Part shown: piece by piece, positions 27,101 through 36,169 of the stretch
How the letters are laid out: every line of letters begins with the position of its first letter
Numbering within the stretch: position 1 is the stretch's first letter
From: Calothrix sp. MO_192.B10
GTDB lineage: Bacteria; Cyanobacteriota; Cyanobacteriia; Cyanobacteriales; Nostocaceae
DNA length: 55,360 nucleotides
Direction of reading: 5' to 3'
Assembly: GCA_030065055.1 (NCBI GenBank)
Contig: JASJDS010000061.1
Location: 1 to 55,360, forward strand
Notes under the pieces: generated by a model
What the model was told of the DNA's origin: nothing
The model's database searches: none
The model's input: only the letters and a program-made list of their open reading frames with translations
Program-made: the position numbers and the translations under genes

Positions 27101-27181
27101 GCTCAAGCTTACTTCTCTAAACCCTATAATGAGCAAGAATTACTCCGAACTCTAGAGGGTATTATGGTGAGCGTTAATTAA
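24173..27181 (+). CDS. CheA-type hybrid histidine kinase (PixL-like) with C-terminal receiver
   Basis: About 1002 residues. The N-terminal Hpt domain carries the phospho-histidine in LRAAHSIKGGAGMMGF (His50 from this start). A second, degenerate Hpt-like helical region spans about 155-240, without a clear histidine. It is followed by a linker, dimerisation helices (EQINDLFGELIIQRNGLNLQ), an ATPase domain with N, G1 and G2 boxes (HLLRNAFDHGIETP, IKISDDGQGISL, LSGRGVGMDVV), a CheW-like domain, and a receiver with VICDIEMPRIDGYGFL and FSKPYNEQ. It would phosphorylate the PatA-like regulator and its own receiver. GAGG at 24160-24163 is 9 bases before the ATG at 24173. A longer frame starts at ATG 24158 (RINAMSQ) but has no ribosome site. 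Confidence 0.92.
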   Translation: MSQDKEFVIQMQFLEEATDYLNTLETVLLGINSSNRIELEKINAALRAAHSIKGGAGMMGFRELSDLAHRLEDCFKVLKTQKNSLHLDTELQSLLLSGVDWLRQIISLHSEGNIIDEQWLANSCYPVFAQLHQRLGDPTPEDATTILSPEEGQDIVPLLFETEVEGSLQRLEAMLADISQPSLREEVNIMAMELGGLGEMLQLEAFAQLCQSISDRLSTAPSSDDVAEIATAALAAWRRSQALVLTNQLDNLPRQIALDHITLPSPSTEATTPAQPTEISPENSVDDDILTMNFQALEAAFANENMAAASSASSAAQPLNLEDFNHTDYQYLEPKTEPIPVNHRSEVGENTVRVPSKELEQINDLFGELIIQRNGLNLQLERLRKLMGNLSQRVQTLERENQKLRTGYDKIATQNVHPASVSPPAIATDREPDSPQLAFADNESTPGMNVGFDALEMDRYNELSLLSQDVMETIVQVQEVSTDLQISLDDTDKISRKFNKTSKQLQSKLTRVRMQPLSHLVDRFPRALRDLSVEYGKNVQLKVEGANTLIERSILEALTDPLMHLLRNAFDHGIETPDIRRSRGKTDGGLITIQASQQNNRIVIKISDDGQGISLDKIRQRAIAMGLDDSLIGNASDEELLSLIFEPGFSTCDQVTTLSGRGVGMDVVRNNLQQVRGDIKVDTELGHGTTFSLSVPFTLSVARVLLVENNRMLLAFSTDVVEEMFLLQKELIFPMANREMLNYKGSMLPLIRLEQYLKLNCPQYDHYELETPAAINATSVLIVNTGNQLAAVVVERCWGEQEVAIRHVEGNIPLPKGFSNCTILGDGRVVPLVNINELLYWIANHEDTPKNSQSQSARLKTVFLKPADNQPVEIPRKNKGSILIIDDSINVRRFLALTLEKGGYQVEQAKDGQDALEKLANGLRVQAVICDIEMPRIDGYGFLGRVKSNKDLKNIPVAMLTSRSSEKHRQLAMQLGAQAYFSKPYNEQELLRTLEGIMVSVN

Positions 27182-27237
27182 TGGTATGGGTAAATTTCTG
27201 AGATTGGAGTTATGTGCCAGCAATTTCTGGCTAAAAT

Positions 27238-27251
27238 AGTATATCTGTTCT
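27238..27251 (+). promoter_or_regulatory. candidate LexA box upstream of recA
   Basis: AGTATATCTGTTCT fits the cyanobacterial LexA pattern RGTACNNNDGTWCB at all defined positions but one (T for C at position 5). It lies 54 bases before the recA ATG, in promoter range. SOS control of recA is inferred. Confidence 0.4.
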
Positions 27252-27304
27252 ATTTAGTTCGCTAACTTAACACTCCCCAGATTCTGTATATATAAGAGGT
27301 AGGA

Positions 27305-28384
27305 ATGGCTGTTAACACTACTGATAATGCTGGCAAACAAAAAGCACTCAACATGGTGCTGAATCAAATTGAGCGTACCTTTGGCAAAGGTACAATCATG
27401 CGTCTGGGTGATGCTACCCGGATGAAAGTTGAGACTATTTCCAGTGGAGCATTAACCCTAGACTTAGCTTTGGGTGGCGGTTTACCCAAGGGAAGGGTAA
27501 TTGAAATTTATGGTCCTGAAAGCTCTGGTAAAACCACAGTGGCTTTACATGCAGTTGCTGAAGTCCAGAAAAAAGGCGGTATTGCAGCCTATGTGGATGC
27601 AGAACACGCCCTCGATCCCACCTATGCCGGAGCTTTGGGGGTTGACATTGAAAATTTGCTAGTTTCCCAACCTGATACGGGAGAAGCAGCTTTAGAAATA
27701 GTCGATCAGTTAGTTCGCTCTGCGGCAGTGGATATCGTCGTTGTAGACTCCGTAGCGGCTCTGGTTCCCCGTGCTGAAATCGAAGGGGATATGGGTGATG
27801 CTCACGTAGGACTACAGGCAAGGTTAATGAGCCAAGCCCTACGTAAAATTACTGGTAATATTGGTAAATCTGGTTGTACAGTGATGTTTATTAACCAGTT
27901 ACGCCAAAAAATTGGTATTAGCTACGGTAATCCAGAAACTACAACTGGTGGTAATGCTTTAAAGTATTACTCCTCTGTGCGTCTAGATATTCGCCGCATT
28001 CAAACATTGAAAAAGGGTAGTGAGGAGTTTGGTATCCGTGTCAAGGTAAAAGTCGCAAAAAATAAAGTCGCTCCACCTTTTAGGATTGCTGAATTTGACA
28101 TTATTTTTGGTAAAGGCGTTTCTACTATCGGTTGTCTGGTTGATTTAGCAGAAGAAACCAAGATTATTGTCCGTAAGGGGGCTTGGTATAGCTATAACGG
28201 TGACAACATTTCCCAAGGTCGGGATAATGCCATTAAATACTTGGAAGATAACTTAGAGTTTGCCGAACAAATCCAACAATTGGTGCGAGAGAAGCTGGAG
28301 ATGGGGGCTGTTGTTTCTGCAAATTCTGTCAGAAAGGCAAGTGATGAGGAAGAGGATGTGGAGGATGAAGATACGGAGGAATAG
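27305..28384 (+). CDS. recA: recombinase RecA
   Basis: ATP-dependent strand exchange and co-protease for LexA. 359 residues, slightly longer than E. coli RecA. Motifs: [19 protein letters not shown] (N-terminal), Walker [10 protein letters not shown] (about 69-77), [19 protein letters not shown], Walker [39 protein letters not shown] (L2 loop) and a highly acidic tail ([14 protein letters not shown]) that regulates DNA binding. GAGG lies 5-9 bases before the ATG. It stands alone, 123 bases after the CheA gene, with its own promoter and a candidate LexA site. Confidence 0.98.
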   Translation: MAVNTTDNAGKQKALNMVLNQIERTFGKGTIMRLGDATRMKVETISSGALTLDLALGGGLPKGRVIEIYGPESSGKTTVALHAVAEVQKKGGIAAYVDAEHALDPTYAGALGVDIENLLVSQPDTGEAALEIVDQLVRSAAVDIVVVDSVAALVPRAEIEGDMGDAHVGLQARLMSQALRKITGNIGKSGCTVMFINQLRQKIGISYGNPETTTGGNALKYYSSVRLDIRRIQTLKKGSEEFGIRVKVKVAKNKVAPPFRIAEFDIIFGKGVSTIGCLVDLAEETKIIVRKGAWYSYNGDNISQGRDNAIKYLEDNLEFAEQIQQLVREKLEMGAVVSANSVRKASDEEEDVEDEDTEE

Positions 28385-28566
28385 ATTAAGACGATACTGG
28401 GAACCTAAGGGTTGATACGCAACGGCTAGTTAGTAACTAAACCGATCCCCAAACAACCTAGGGTGAAGCAAAAATGTGCGGGTACAGCATCCAAAAGTTT
28501 TCTCAAGGCAAAATAATTTTACTGATGCTGTGCCCATATGACACATTTCATTGCAACTGGATTGAA

Positions 28567-29304
28567 TTATCTCAAATCTTCCAGATGTTTTCTGTTCAAA
28601 AAACTATCTAATATATCTGAGCGTTGTTGATATATGGAATAATGGTGATTTGTTGCATCTAATTTATCAATTGTCTCTGGGATACTTAAAAAGTCTAAGG
28701 TTGGTTCTGCATCAGTTGGTATTTCTCTATCTGATATTTCATTTTCATTTTCATTACTATTGGTATTATCAATAGTAGGTATTAGCTGCATCAATAACTC
28801 AACAGCCACACCCGGTAAGACAGTAGTACTATTGTTAACAAAAAATGAGAAACTAAGGTGACCCAAACGGATGCGATCGCCATCTTTAAGTCTAGTTGGT
28901 TGATAGATCGGTTCCCCATTGACATAGGAGCCATTTGTACTATTAAAGTCGATTAGATAAAAACTTCCATGTTCTGGAAGATATTGAATTGCTCCATGAC
29001 GATGGGACAGATAGGGGTCGGCAATACAGATACCATTATTGCGATCTCTACCCATAGTCCATATTTGCTGTGGTTGTAGTAATTTTTGAGTATTACCCGT
29101 AGATAAATTTGTGATTACATAAATCTCTGATTCATCTATCACACCCTGCAAATAAAGCTGTGTAAGTTCTTTTTTCTTCGGCTGATATCTATCTTCTAAC
29201 TGGAGAATATCATCTATTAAGCTGGTATTGCTTTCATACAATTTGAGAAATACTTGGTATAAACTTAGTCGTTTTGCTAGTCCTTCTTCTAATAAATCAG
29301 CCAT
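28567..29304 (-). CDS. FHA-domain protein
   Basis: 245 residues, cytosolic. An N-terminal helical region (1-55, LLEEGLAKRLSLYQVFLKLY) precedes a beta-strand and then an FHA domain at about 78-160: TMGRDRNNGICIADPYLSRH-type sequence (here PYLSHRHGAIQY), LIDFNSTNGSYVNG and GDRIRLGHLSFSFF. The Arg, Ser and Asn-Gly that bind phosphothreonine are all present. The C-terminal tail is acidic and unstructured. FHA proteins read Ser/Thr phosphorylation; an SpkB-like kinase is encoded 1.2 kb away, and a functional pairing is possible but not shown. No other domain. Confidence 0.85.
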   Translation of the reverse strand: MADLLEEGLAKRLSLYQVFLKLYESNTSLIDDILQLEDRYQPKKKELTQLYLQGVIDESEIYVITNLSTGNTQKLLQPQQIWTMGRDRNNGICIADPYLSHRHGAIQYLPEHGSFYLIDFNSTNGSYVNGEPIYQPTRLKDGDRIRLGHLSFSFFVNNSTTVLPGVAVELLMQLIPTIDNTNSNENENEISDREIPTDAEPTLDFLSIPETIDKLDATNHHYSIYQQRSDILDSFLNRKHLEDLR

Positions 29305-30535
29305 AGTAGATGAATCTTTGTAATTCTAAGAAATGTTAATTAATGTATTGATTATGAAAATTTAGTTTCAACTTAAAGTCAGAAGCTATCACTTCCATTG
29401 GTATTGAATATTAGCATACCTATCACTGTCATTTTGATAAATCCTGTCTTGTATAATTAAATTCTATGTTGTTTATTTTATACAACAACTGTATTATTGA
29501 TTGGGATAGTACATATTTTTTTAACACTTGGTGTTTATTAATACAAATTAAATACGTGAATTATATACAACCCATGATAGCAAGAGCCTATTTTGACCGA
29601 AGGTCTTCGACCTTCAAGTTAGTCCCCCACGGTCAAATCCCACAACCTGCGGATCTGAAAATGCGGGGGTGACTAACTCCTCAAGGGCGCACGCAATGCG
29701 CCCCTACTGCGGCTCCTACACCTAAAACCAGTGAACAGTGAACAGTGTTAGCGCAGCTCCTCCGTTAGCGCAGCTCTCCCGGAGGGAGCAGGAGGCTAAC
29801 TGATAACTGTTAAACCCTCTTCCCTCTTCCTTCCCATTGACACAAAAATATTTGTACTGATATCTGGTAACTATGTATAACTACGTACATAATACTACTC
29901 GGTGAAGCATTTTGAACTGGTGAATTGAGAGCATCCCAAATGTTGAAAAATATATTTTGTCATTGCCTAAAGCCTACGGCTCCTACTGATACTAAGTTGC
30001 ATTCAAAGATAGTACCCAGTCATTGCGACGTAAGGCAGCAATCTCATTGACTCGAACTACTATGATAGAACGCAACTTGGTATGAGTCCTAGGGCGTGTT
30101 TTCAAACCCCATTATCCCTCACCCTAAAGGATACCGTTGATAAATAGGGGCTAATACCCCCCATATGTCCACAAATTGGTTGGTTCCAGACGTAAAATTT
30201 TACGTCTCTACATCTGGTGGAGTGGCGAAAAATCATTATGTGATGGGTAATATCCCTGAACGACCAACAGTATCCCTACGGTCAGCCGCTAACGCGTCTA
30301 TAAGAAGTCGGGGATCTAACTTTTTAGGTTGGCATAGCCTGCCCGCAGGGCTGATAATTTAGGATTGCTATATAGTGGAAACAAAAATTATTAAATAAAT
30401 TATTTTGAGAATATATATTCTGAATAAGTTGACAGAGATATTAAACCCGTATAGATAAAAAAATATTATTTATATATATTTTATTTACCAAACAAACAGC
30501 ACATTTATTTTTCAAAGCACTATCAAAAAGCACCA
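29305..30535. repeat. 1.2-kb intergenic region built of dispersed repeats
   Basis: No gene is supported. It contains: a minus-strand copy of the CAAGTTAGTCCCCCACGGTC unit at 29615-29647; a 39-base segment 29669-29707 that is the exact reverse complement of 48472-48510; a GTGAACA run at about 29731-29746; hairpin-rich AGCGCAGCTCCTCC and CTCCCGGAGGGAG pieces at about 29751-29800; the second copy of the AAGTTGC repeat at 29989-30084; and the palindrome AGACGTAAAATTTTACGTCT at 30188-30207. Confidence 0.7.
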
Positions 30536-32119
30536 TCAAAGAAATCCTCTCTTGCCATTTGGACGAATAGTCATCCAATTCGTTTTAGCTAAAGCTATTT
30601 GATCTTCTGATATTTTTGCTCCAGACAGATTGGCTCCACACAAGTTGGCTCCTCTCAGATTAGCATTATGAAGGTAGGCATAACTCAAATTTGCTCCTCT
30701 TAAATCAGCGCCTTCTAAATCGCTAGAATTGAGGTACGCTTTGGTCAAATTTGCATCTCTAAGATTTGCTCGATTGAGGCTGGCTCGACCAAAATCACTA
30801 TTTTGCAGATTAGCTTTTTGTAGATTCGTCTTTTCTAATTTAGAAGCATGAAAATTTGCTTTTGATAAGTCAGCACCTTGTAGATTGAGCATACTTAAAT
30901 GATGTGAAGAGAAATCTCGCCTTCCTTTGAGATAAGCTGTTTGCAATGTTTCGGAATTTAATTGCCTTGTGGATGCAGAATTATTACTCTTATGGGTTAA
31001 ACTTCCTAGTTGGGTATTCACAGCTTTCTTCCCTGTCATTTTTACACCCACTGTTTCCCCTAATTTAGCTTTTCTGGCACGAATAGCAGCAGCAACTTGT
31101 GCTACACCTGCGCTGGAAAAACTGCTAGAAGAATGATTGCTCAAATCTACATCATCGCGTTCATCACTTTTGGTTGCACTCGAAGATTGGACTAGTATGC
31201 TGTGAGATAAGCTATCTATATATGCTTCCATTTCTAGGTCTTTGAGAACCTCATTTGCAGATTGGTAGCGATTACGAACTGAGACTTCCAGCATTTTTCG
31301 CAATACCTTTATTAAGTGATCGCTCACATCTACTAGGTTTTCCCACATCATTTCACCAGTTGTGGGGTGATATTCTAAATCTTTTGGGGATTTAGCAGTT
31401 AATAAATAAATGCACGTTACTCCCACAGCATAAATATCACTGGCGTACACGGGGCGCATTGCCATTTGTTCTGGAGGTGCAAAGCCCGGAGTTCCAATCG
31501 CGAATGCAGTTAAGGCAGTTTGTCCAGATTGTGCCGTTGCTACTTGACGAACTTGGTTTTTGACTGCACCAAAGTCTATCATCACCAGTCTGGCATCTTG
31601 GGTACGACGAATCAAGTTAGCTGGTTTAATATCCCGATGGATAACTTTTTGACTGTGGATATGTTCTATTAAGGGTAGAATTTCGCTCAAAAATTGTTTG
31701 ACTCCAGCTTCACTAAAAACTCCATTTTCTTTGACTTCTTGCTGGAGAGTAGAACCACTGATATATTCTTGAACTAGGTAAAATTGTTCGCTATTTTCAA
31801 AATAATCGAGAAGTCGAGGTAACTGGGGATGATTACCAATTCTACCCAAGGTTAAAGCTTCTCGCTCAAACAGTTCCCTTGCCATTTGTAAAACATGGGG
31901 TGCTGTTCCTGATGGACGTAATTGCTTGATTACACAACTAGGTTCACCTGGTAGGGATTGGTCTCTGGCTAAAAATGTGGCACCAAAACCACCTTGACCT
32001 AGTGATTTGATTGCTCGATAGCGATCGCGTAGTAATAATTTTGCACCACAAGCAAGGCATCTATCAGTGTTTGCCGAATTATTGGGTTTGGGACATGTGG
32101 GATTTAAGCAGTAAGTCAT
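30536..32119 (-). CDS. spkB: SpkB-like serine/threonine protein kinase with pentapeptide repeats
   Basis: A 527-residue eukaryotic-type kinase. An N-terminal Cys motif (CLNPTCPKP, then CLACGAKLL; residues 4-29) may bind zinc or sense redox. The kinase domain is about 32-300: GQGGFGATF, lysine in CVIKQLRP, VIHRDIKPANLI, IDFGAVK and GTPGFAPPEQ. A linker of about 130 residues is followed by A(D/N)LXX pentapeptide repeats at about 412-510 (LQGADLSKANF, LEGADLRGANLSYAYLHNAN). This domain order matches Synechocystis SpkB, linked there to oxidative stress. All catalytic residues are present, so it should be active. No membrane helix. Confidence 0.92.
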   Translation of the reverse strand: MTYCLNPTCPKPNNSANTDRCLACGAKLLLRDRYRAIKSLGQGGFGATFLARDQSLPGEPSCVIKQLRPSGTAPHVLQMARELFEREALTLGRIGNHPQLPRLLDYFENSEQFYLVQEYISGSTLQQEVKENGVFSEAGVKQFLSEILPLIEHIHSQKVIHRDIKPANLIRRTQDARLVMIDFGAVKNQVRQVATAQSGQTALTAFAIGTPGFAPPEQMAMRPVYASDIYAVGVTCIYLLTAKSPKDLEYHPTTGEMMWENLVDVSDHLIKVLRKMLEVSVRNRYQSANEVLKDLEMEAYIDSLSHSILVQSSSATKSDERDDVDLSNHSSSSFSSAGVAQVAAAIRARKAKLGETVGVKMTGKKAVNTQLGSLTHKSNNSASTRQLNSETLQTAYLKGRRDFSSHHLSMLNLQGADLSKANFHASKLEKTNLQKANLQNSDFGRASLNRANLRDANLTKAYLNSSDLEGADLRGANLSYAYLHNANLRGANLCGANLSGAKISEDQIALAKTNWMTIRPNGKRGFL

Positions 32120-32538
32120 GCACTATTAACTCGCTGTTGTAGGTATGAAGAAGAACATTCAATACTTAATCCCATTATTCAAATAATGGTCAAATTTTAC
32201 CAGGTTAATTTTGCTGGCAATCCTTTAAAGAGTTGCTAAAGATGGGAAAAAATTACGTAAACTGACGGTTAATTTTTGCCAAATTTAGCCAGTATGATTT
32301 TTTTTCTTAGGTTTAGATTATTACTGAGCCATAAAACTCTATCTGGCAAGGAATTATGTAAGAACAGATTAACAGTTAAGAGGCAATCAATTGTACTTGC
32401 TTTTTTAAGCCTTACCCTTTCAGACTAGATTTTGCAACAGCGAAAACATCTAAAGGTTTCAAAGTATGTCAATTTTAGGTTTCTTGATCGCGTTCGTTAT
32501 AGGATTTAGTTAGAAGCACTTGACATAGGAGGATTGCT
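32120..32538. other. intergenic, divergent promoter region
   Basis: 419 bases between the divergent SpkB-like kinase and the small gene at 32539. No gene and no strong hairpin is seen. AGGAGG at 32527-32532 is the ribosome site of the small gene. Confidence 0.45.
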
Positions 32539-32790
32539 ATGTTCTTGATGCATAAACCCACGGGAGATATCATCGAGATTCTTACCTTAGATAAACTATT
32601 CAACCCTTGTGTGACAGACGTAACAGGAATCGATCATTTTGGTCAAGAAATGCAAGATCCCGCTTCTTATCAGAAGATGGAACTGGCATTTCCTTCCGGT
32701 GAAGCTTTGCCACGTTGCTGGATAGACTCACACTATCGGGAATCTATACCCAAAATTAATGTTAAGGGACGGAAGTTGGTAACCCATTAA
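32539..32790 (+). CDS. small conserved cyanobacterial protein of unknown function
   Basis: 83 residues, soluble: MFLMHKPTGDIIEILTLDKL, LFNPCVTDVTGIDHFGQEMQ, then ASYQKMELAFPSGEALPRCW. No catalytic motif or membrane segment. I recall similar short proteins in Nostocales, sometimes labelled acetyltransferase without clear reason; they lack an acetyl-CoA motif. The perfect AGGAGG six bases before the ATG suggests strong translation. Single gene, flanked by non-coding DNA on both sides. Confidence 0.75.
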   Translation: MFLMHKPTGDIIEILTLDKLFNPCVTDVTGIDHFGQEMQDPASYQKMELAFPSGEALPRCWIDSHYRESIPKINVKGRKLVTH

Positions 32791-33396
32791 TTACTACTAA
32801 TTAAGTAAAAACCTCTAGGTGGCAACCAATGGACTAATAATATAGCACTACGTGCAAGTAATAAGTCATAAATAATAAGTAATAAGTTTACCGTTCATAG
32901 GTTTGCTGCATTCAACAATGCCCGCGCCCTAATTGCCTAGTGCTATAGAACCCGATCCTGTCTACTTTGACAACATAATTTCTACATAAAAGCGATCGCT
33001 CACTCAAAAATTACCTGATTTCGATCTTGAGAAGGCGATCGCTAATTATTATTGAGTATGCACCATTAGTACAAAAAATAGTACAAAAGTAGTGCAAATG
33101 AACTATAATACTAATTGCTACCCTTACGCGCTCCTGGTAGCAATAGTGTGCAGTACACCATTGAATGATTTATATCACATTGGTGTACCGCACATTTACT
33201 TAGACTTATTGATTTTCGTTAGCCAATAGAGATAGGCGTGAAAATTAAAGATGCATCAGCCAAAATCCTTGTAGAGACGTTGCACTGCAACGTCTCTACA
33301 TTCTTTTCCACCAGATGTCTAGTAATAAGCTCCCCATATATACAGAAGTATAGGGAGCAAGATTGTGATGGAATACATTCGTAGCTACTACTAGAA
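32791..33396. repeat. intergenic region with three strong hairpins
   Basis: No gene. An AATAAGT STRR run lies at 32856-32888. ATTGCTACC (33114-33122) pairs with GGTAGCAAT (33136-33144). GTGC-A-GTACACCA (33148-33160) pairs with TGGTGTAC-C-GCAC (33181-33193), one mismatch. The near-perfect palindrome with arm TGTAGAGACGTTGCA is at 33270-33300. The hairpins lie downstream of pstB and may stop pst transcription. Confidence 0.7.
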
Positions 33397-34203
33397 TTAA
33401 CCAAATCTGCCGCTTACATATTCTTTAGTGGCTTCCTGTTGGGGATCTTGGAAAATTGCTTCTGTTCGCTCGTACTCTACTAGATAGCCAATCCGTTCTC
33501 CTGTTTCTGAGGGTTGGACGTTAAAAAAGGCAGTTCTGTCAGATACCCGCGATGCTTGTTGCATATTGTGGGTAACAATGACAATGGTATAGCGTTGTTT
33601 GAGTTCGTGAATTAGTTCTTCGACCTTTAATGTAGAAATAGGGTCGAGAGCAGAACATGGCTCATCCATTAAAATCACATCAGGCTGAGTTGCGATCGCC
33701 CGAGCAATACACAAACGTTGTTGTTGTCCTCCTGATAAGGATAAACCACTCTGGCGCAATTTGTCTTTGACTTCATCCCACAAAGCAGCTTGTCTGAGGG
33801 AACGTTCTACTAATTCATCCAAATCACCTTTGAAACCGTTAATTTTCGGACCAAAAGTGATATTATCGTAAATTGACTTGGGAAAGGGGTTTGGCTTTTG
33901 AAATACCATGCCAATCCGGCGACGCACCTCTACCGGATCGATGTGTGGAGCATAGAGGTTTTCGCCATAGTAACAGACTTTACCTTCAGCCCGAAATACT
34001 TCAATTAGGTCATTCAGGCGGTTATAGCATCGCAGTAAGGTACTTTTACCACATCCAGAAGGTCCAATAAAGGCTGTTACCTGGTTTCTGGGTATATCTA
34101 GCCAAATGTCATTCAGTGCCAAAAAATTGCCATAGTAAACCTTCAAACCCTCTGTTCTTAAAACGGTTTGTGTTTGGTTGGCAATATCAATATTAGTAGC
34201 CAT
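33397..34203 (-). CDS. pstB: phosphate ABC transporter ATP-binding protein PstB
   Basis: ATPase of the high-affinity phosphate importer. About 268 residues from the ATG chosen here. Motifs: [20 protein letters not shown], Walker [14 protein letters not shown]-loop [13 protein letters not shown], signature [15 protein letters not shown], Walker [14 protein letters not shown] and H-loop [14 protein letters not shown], all PstB-specific. The frame is open a further 31 codons to a TTG touching the pstA stop. PstB is normally about 260-270 residues, so I prefer the ATG before ATNIDIAN. Last gene of the pstSCAB operon. Confidence 0.95.
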   Translation of the reverse strand: MATNIDIANQTQTVLRTEGLKVYYGNFLALNDIWLDIPRNQVTAFIGPSGCGKSTLLRCYNRLNDLIEVFRAEGKVCYYGENLYAPHIDPVEVRRRIGMVFQKPNPFPKSIYDNITFGPKINGFKGDLDELVERSLRQAALWDEVKDKLRQSGLSLSGGQQQRLCIARAIATQPDVILMDEPCSALDPISTLKVEELIHELKQRYTIVIVTHNMQQASRVSDRTAFFNVQPSETGERIGYLVEYERTEAIFQDPQQEATKEYVSGRFG

Positions 34204-34296
34204 AACAATTTGTCGGTGGTTGAATCTTAAAGATGATGTCTTAGAGTTTTGGAGCGTGGCGGAAATACTCAATTTCAGTGGTTTTGGCTCGCTCAA

Positions 34297-35196
34297 TTAT
34301 TTATAAGATTTACGACTAGTAGCCCAGCGAGCAATTATACTAGTAATCAAAACCATCAACACTAGAATTAAGGAAGCTGCCCATGCCAATGATTGCTGGT
34401 TGGGGTAGGGAACAATCGCAAAATTAAATACCAAAACAGCAAGGGAAGCAATGGGTTGAAATAAACCGTTAAAGGCAAACTGAGAAAATAAAGCTGTAAA
34501 TATTAGGGGAGCAGTTTCTCCAGCAGCCCGAGCAATTGCTAGGGTAACTCCAGTAATAATTGAGGGTAAAGCCGCCGGTAATACCACTTGGGTTACTGTC
34601 TGAAAGTTGGTAGCTCCCAAACCTACAGAAGCTTGTCGCAAATCGTTGGATACTAATTGCAAAGCTTCGTCAGTGGTGCGGACAATAATCGGTAACATCA
34701 GCACAGATAAGGCCACACCACCAGCTATGGGTGAAAATCCCACAATTTTGGTAGAAACGAGTAAACTATAGGTAAATACCCCAGCAATAATTGAGGGTAC
34801 ACCACTGAGAACGTTAGTTGCAAAACGAATCCAACGGGATACTTTACCAGAGCTAAACTCTACTAAATAAATCGCTGCTAGTACTCCGAAGGGAACGGTA
34901 ATTAACGCACCAATACCTACCATTAGGAGGGTGCCAAAAATAGCATTCCGAAAACCTCCCCCTTCTACTAATGGAGGTGGCGGTAGTTCTGTAAATATGC
35001 TCCAATTTAGACTGCCCACACCCTTAATCATGACATAAGATAACACTGCCATTAAAGGTAATAACGCCAAAGCTCCACAAAGGAATGCTACTCCATTCAT
35101 AAAGCTATTAAATAGCGTCCGGGGAGAGGTGGGAGAGCGACTTAAACTTCTACGAATCAAGTCGCTGTCTGGCAAGTCAAAAGAACTAGAACTCAT
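34297..35196 (-). CDS. pstA: phosphate ABC transporter permease PstA
   Basis: Inner-membrane channel subunit of phosphate uptake. 299 residues, six membrane helices. The N-terminal part is cytosolic; helix 1 is about 31-55 (FLCGALALLPLMAVLSYVMI). Conserved parts: GGGFRNAIFGTLLMVG, PFGVLAAIYLVEFSSG, VLSGVPSIIAGVFTYSLLV and the EAA loop (LRQASVGLGATNFQTVTQVV, then AARAAGETAPLIFTALFSQF-type sequence, here ARAAGETAPLIF). It follows pstC by 22 bases and precedes pstB; translational coupling is likely. Confidence 0.96.
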   Translation of the reverse strand: MSSSSFDLPDSDLIRRSLSRSPTSPRTLFNSFMNGVAFLCGALALLPLMAVLSYVMIKGVGSLNWSIFTELPPPPLVEGGGFRNAIFGTLLMVGIGALITVPFGVLAAIYLVEFSSGKVSRWIRFATNVLSGVPSIIAGVFTYSLLVSTKIVGFSPIAGGVALSVLMLPIIVRTTDEALQLVSNDLRQASVGLGATNFQTVTQVVLPAALPSIITGVTLAIARAAGETAPLIFTALFSQFAFNGLFQPIASLAVLVFNFAIVPYPNQQSLAWAASLILVLMVLITSIIARWATSRKSYK

Positions 35197-35218
35197 AAAA
35201 TATCAAACATGGCATATG

Positions 35219-36169
35219 CTATATACGCTTTACTCGCTGAACGATTAATTCAGCGAAAATATTCACTATTAGAGTTAAAACAAACAGCACTAAGGCAGCA
35301 TACATTAATGCTGCAATCTGTAAACCATCTGCCTCAGCAAACTGGTTTGCCAACAAAGACGCAATGGAATTAGCTGGTGCAAATAGGGAAAAATCAATCT
35401 TATTGGCGTTACCAATCAACATGGTGACAGCCATGGTTTCTCCCATTGCCCTGCCTAGGGCTAACATTACCGCACTGACAATACCAGAAAATGCGGCAGG
35501 AACCAGAACTTTCAAAATTGTTTCCCAACGGGTAGCTCCTAAACCCACAGCCGCTTGACGCAAAGTAGGAGGCACGGATATCAGTGCATCTCGGGAAATT
35601 GCCGTAATAATTGGCAAGGTCATAATAGCTAAAATGACCCCAGCAGGTAACATCCCTGGTCCTGTGGGAGAACTGCCAAAAATTGGCAGCCAGCCCAGGA
35701 TACCATGCAGCCATTTTCCCAGATTTGAGAGGATGGGAACTAAGACAAAAATTCCCCAAATGCCATATACCACACTGGGGATAGCTGCTAGTAATTCTAC
35801 CAAAAATACCATCACAGTCCTTACCTGGGATGGTAAAAAATTCTCACTCAGGAGAATAGCAGTACCAACACCAATGGGTACAGCTATCAACAAACCAATC
35901 AAAGAACTGACCAAAGTACCATAGATTTGCGGTAGCACTCCGTAATTATTTTTTACAGGGTTCCAAGCACTGTTGGCTAGAAAATTAGCTCCAAATTCCT
36001 GGATAGCAGGCATGGCTTGAATACCTACCTGCACAGCTATCCATAATAAAACAGCTGCGATCGCCAAAGCAAAAAATCTTGTCAGCCAAATAAACCCACG
36101 ATCCAGTGATTTATCTAACTGCGATCGAGGTTGAATTCTGGCGTTAATATTTTGGTCTTGTATATTCAT
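35219..36169 (-). CDS. pstC: phosphate ABC transporter permease PstC
   Basis: Partner permease of PstA. About 316 residues from the ATG chosen (NIQDQNINARIQPRSQ); the frame runs 16 codons further, but that lead (MWFAPTLSTVCRSIYC) is not PstC-like. Membrane helix 1 is at about 32-54. Motifs: NYGVLPQIYGTLVSSLIGLL, PIGVGTAILLSE, ELLAAIPSVVYGIWGIFVLV, PIITAISRDAL and the EAA loop LRQAAVGLGATRWETILKVL followed by GRAMGETMAVTMLIGN. Gene order pstS-pstC-pstA-pstB is the classic operon. Confidence 0.95.
   Translation of the reverse strand: MNIQDQNINARIQPRSQLDKSLDRGFIWLTRFFALAIAAVLLWIAVQVGIQAMPAIQEFGANFLANSAWNPVKNNYGVLPQIYGTLVSSLIGLLIAVPIGVGTAILLSENFLPSQVRTVMVFLVELLAAIPSVVYGIWGIFVLVPILSNLGKWLHGILGWLPIFGSSPTGPGMLPAGVILAIMTLPIITAISRDALISVPPTLRQAAVGLGATRWETILKVLVPAAFSGIVSAVMLALGRAMGETMAVTMLIGNANKIDFSLFAPANSIASLLANQFAEADGLQIAALMYAALVLFVLTLIVNIFAELIVQRVKRI

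Noticed and set aside
30165-30362. A 65-codon frame between the FHA and SpkB-like genes
   Set aside because: It runs through a palindrome (30188-30207) and other repeats; composition does not look coding.
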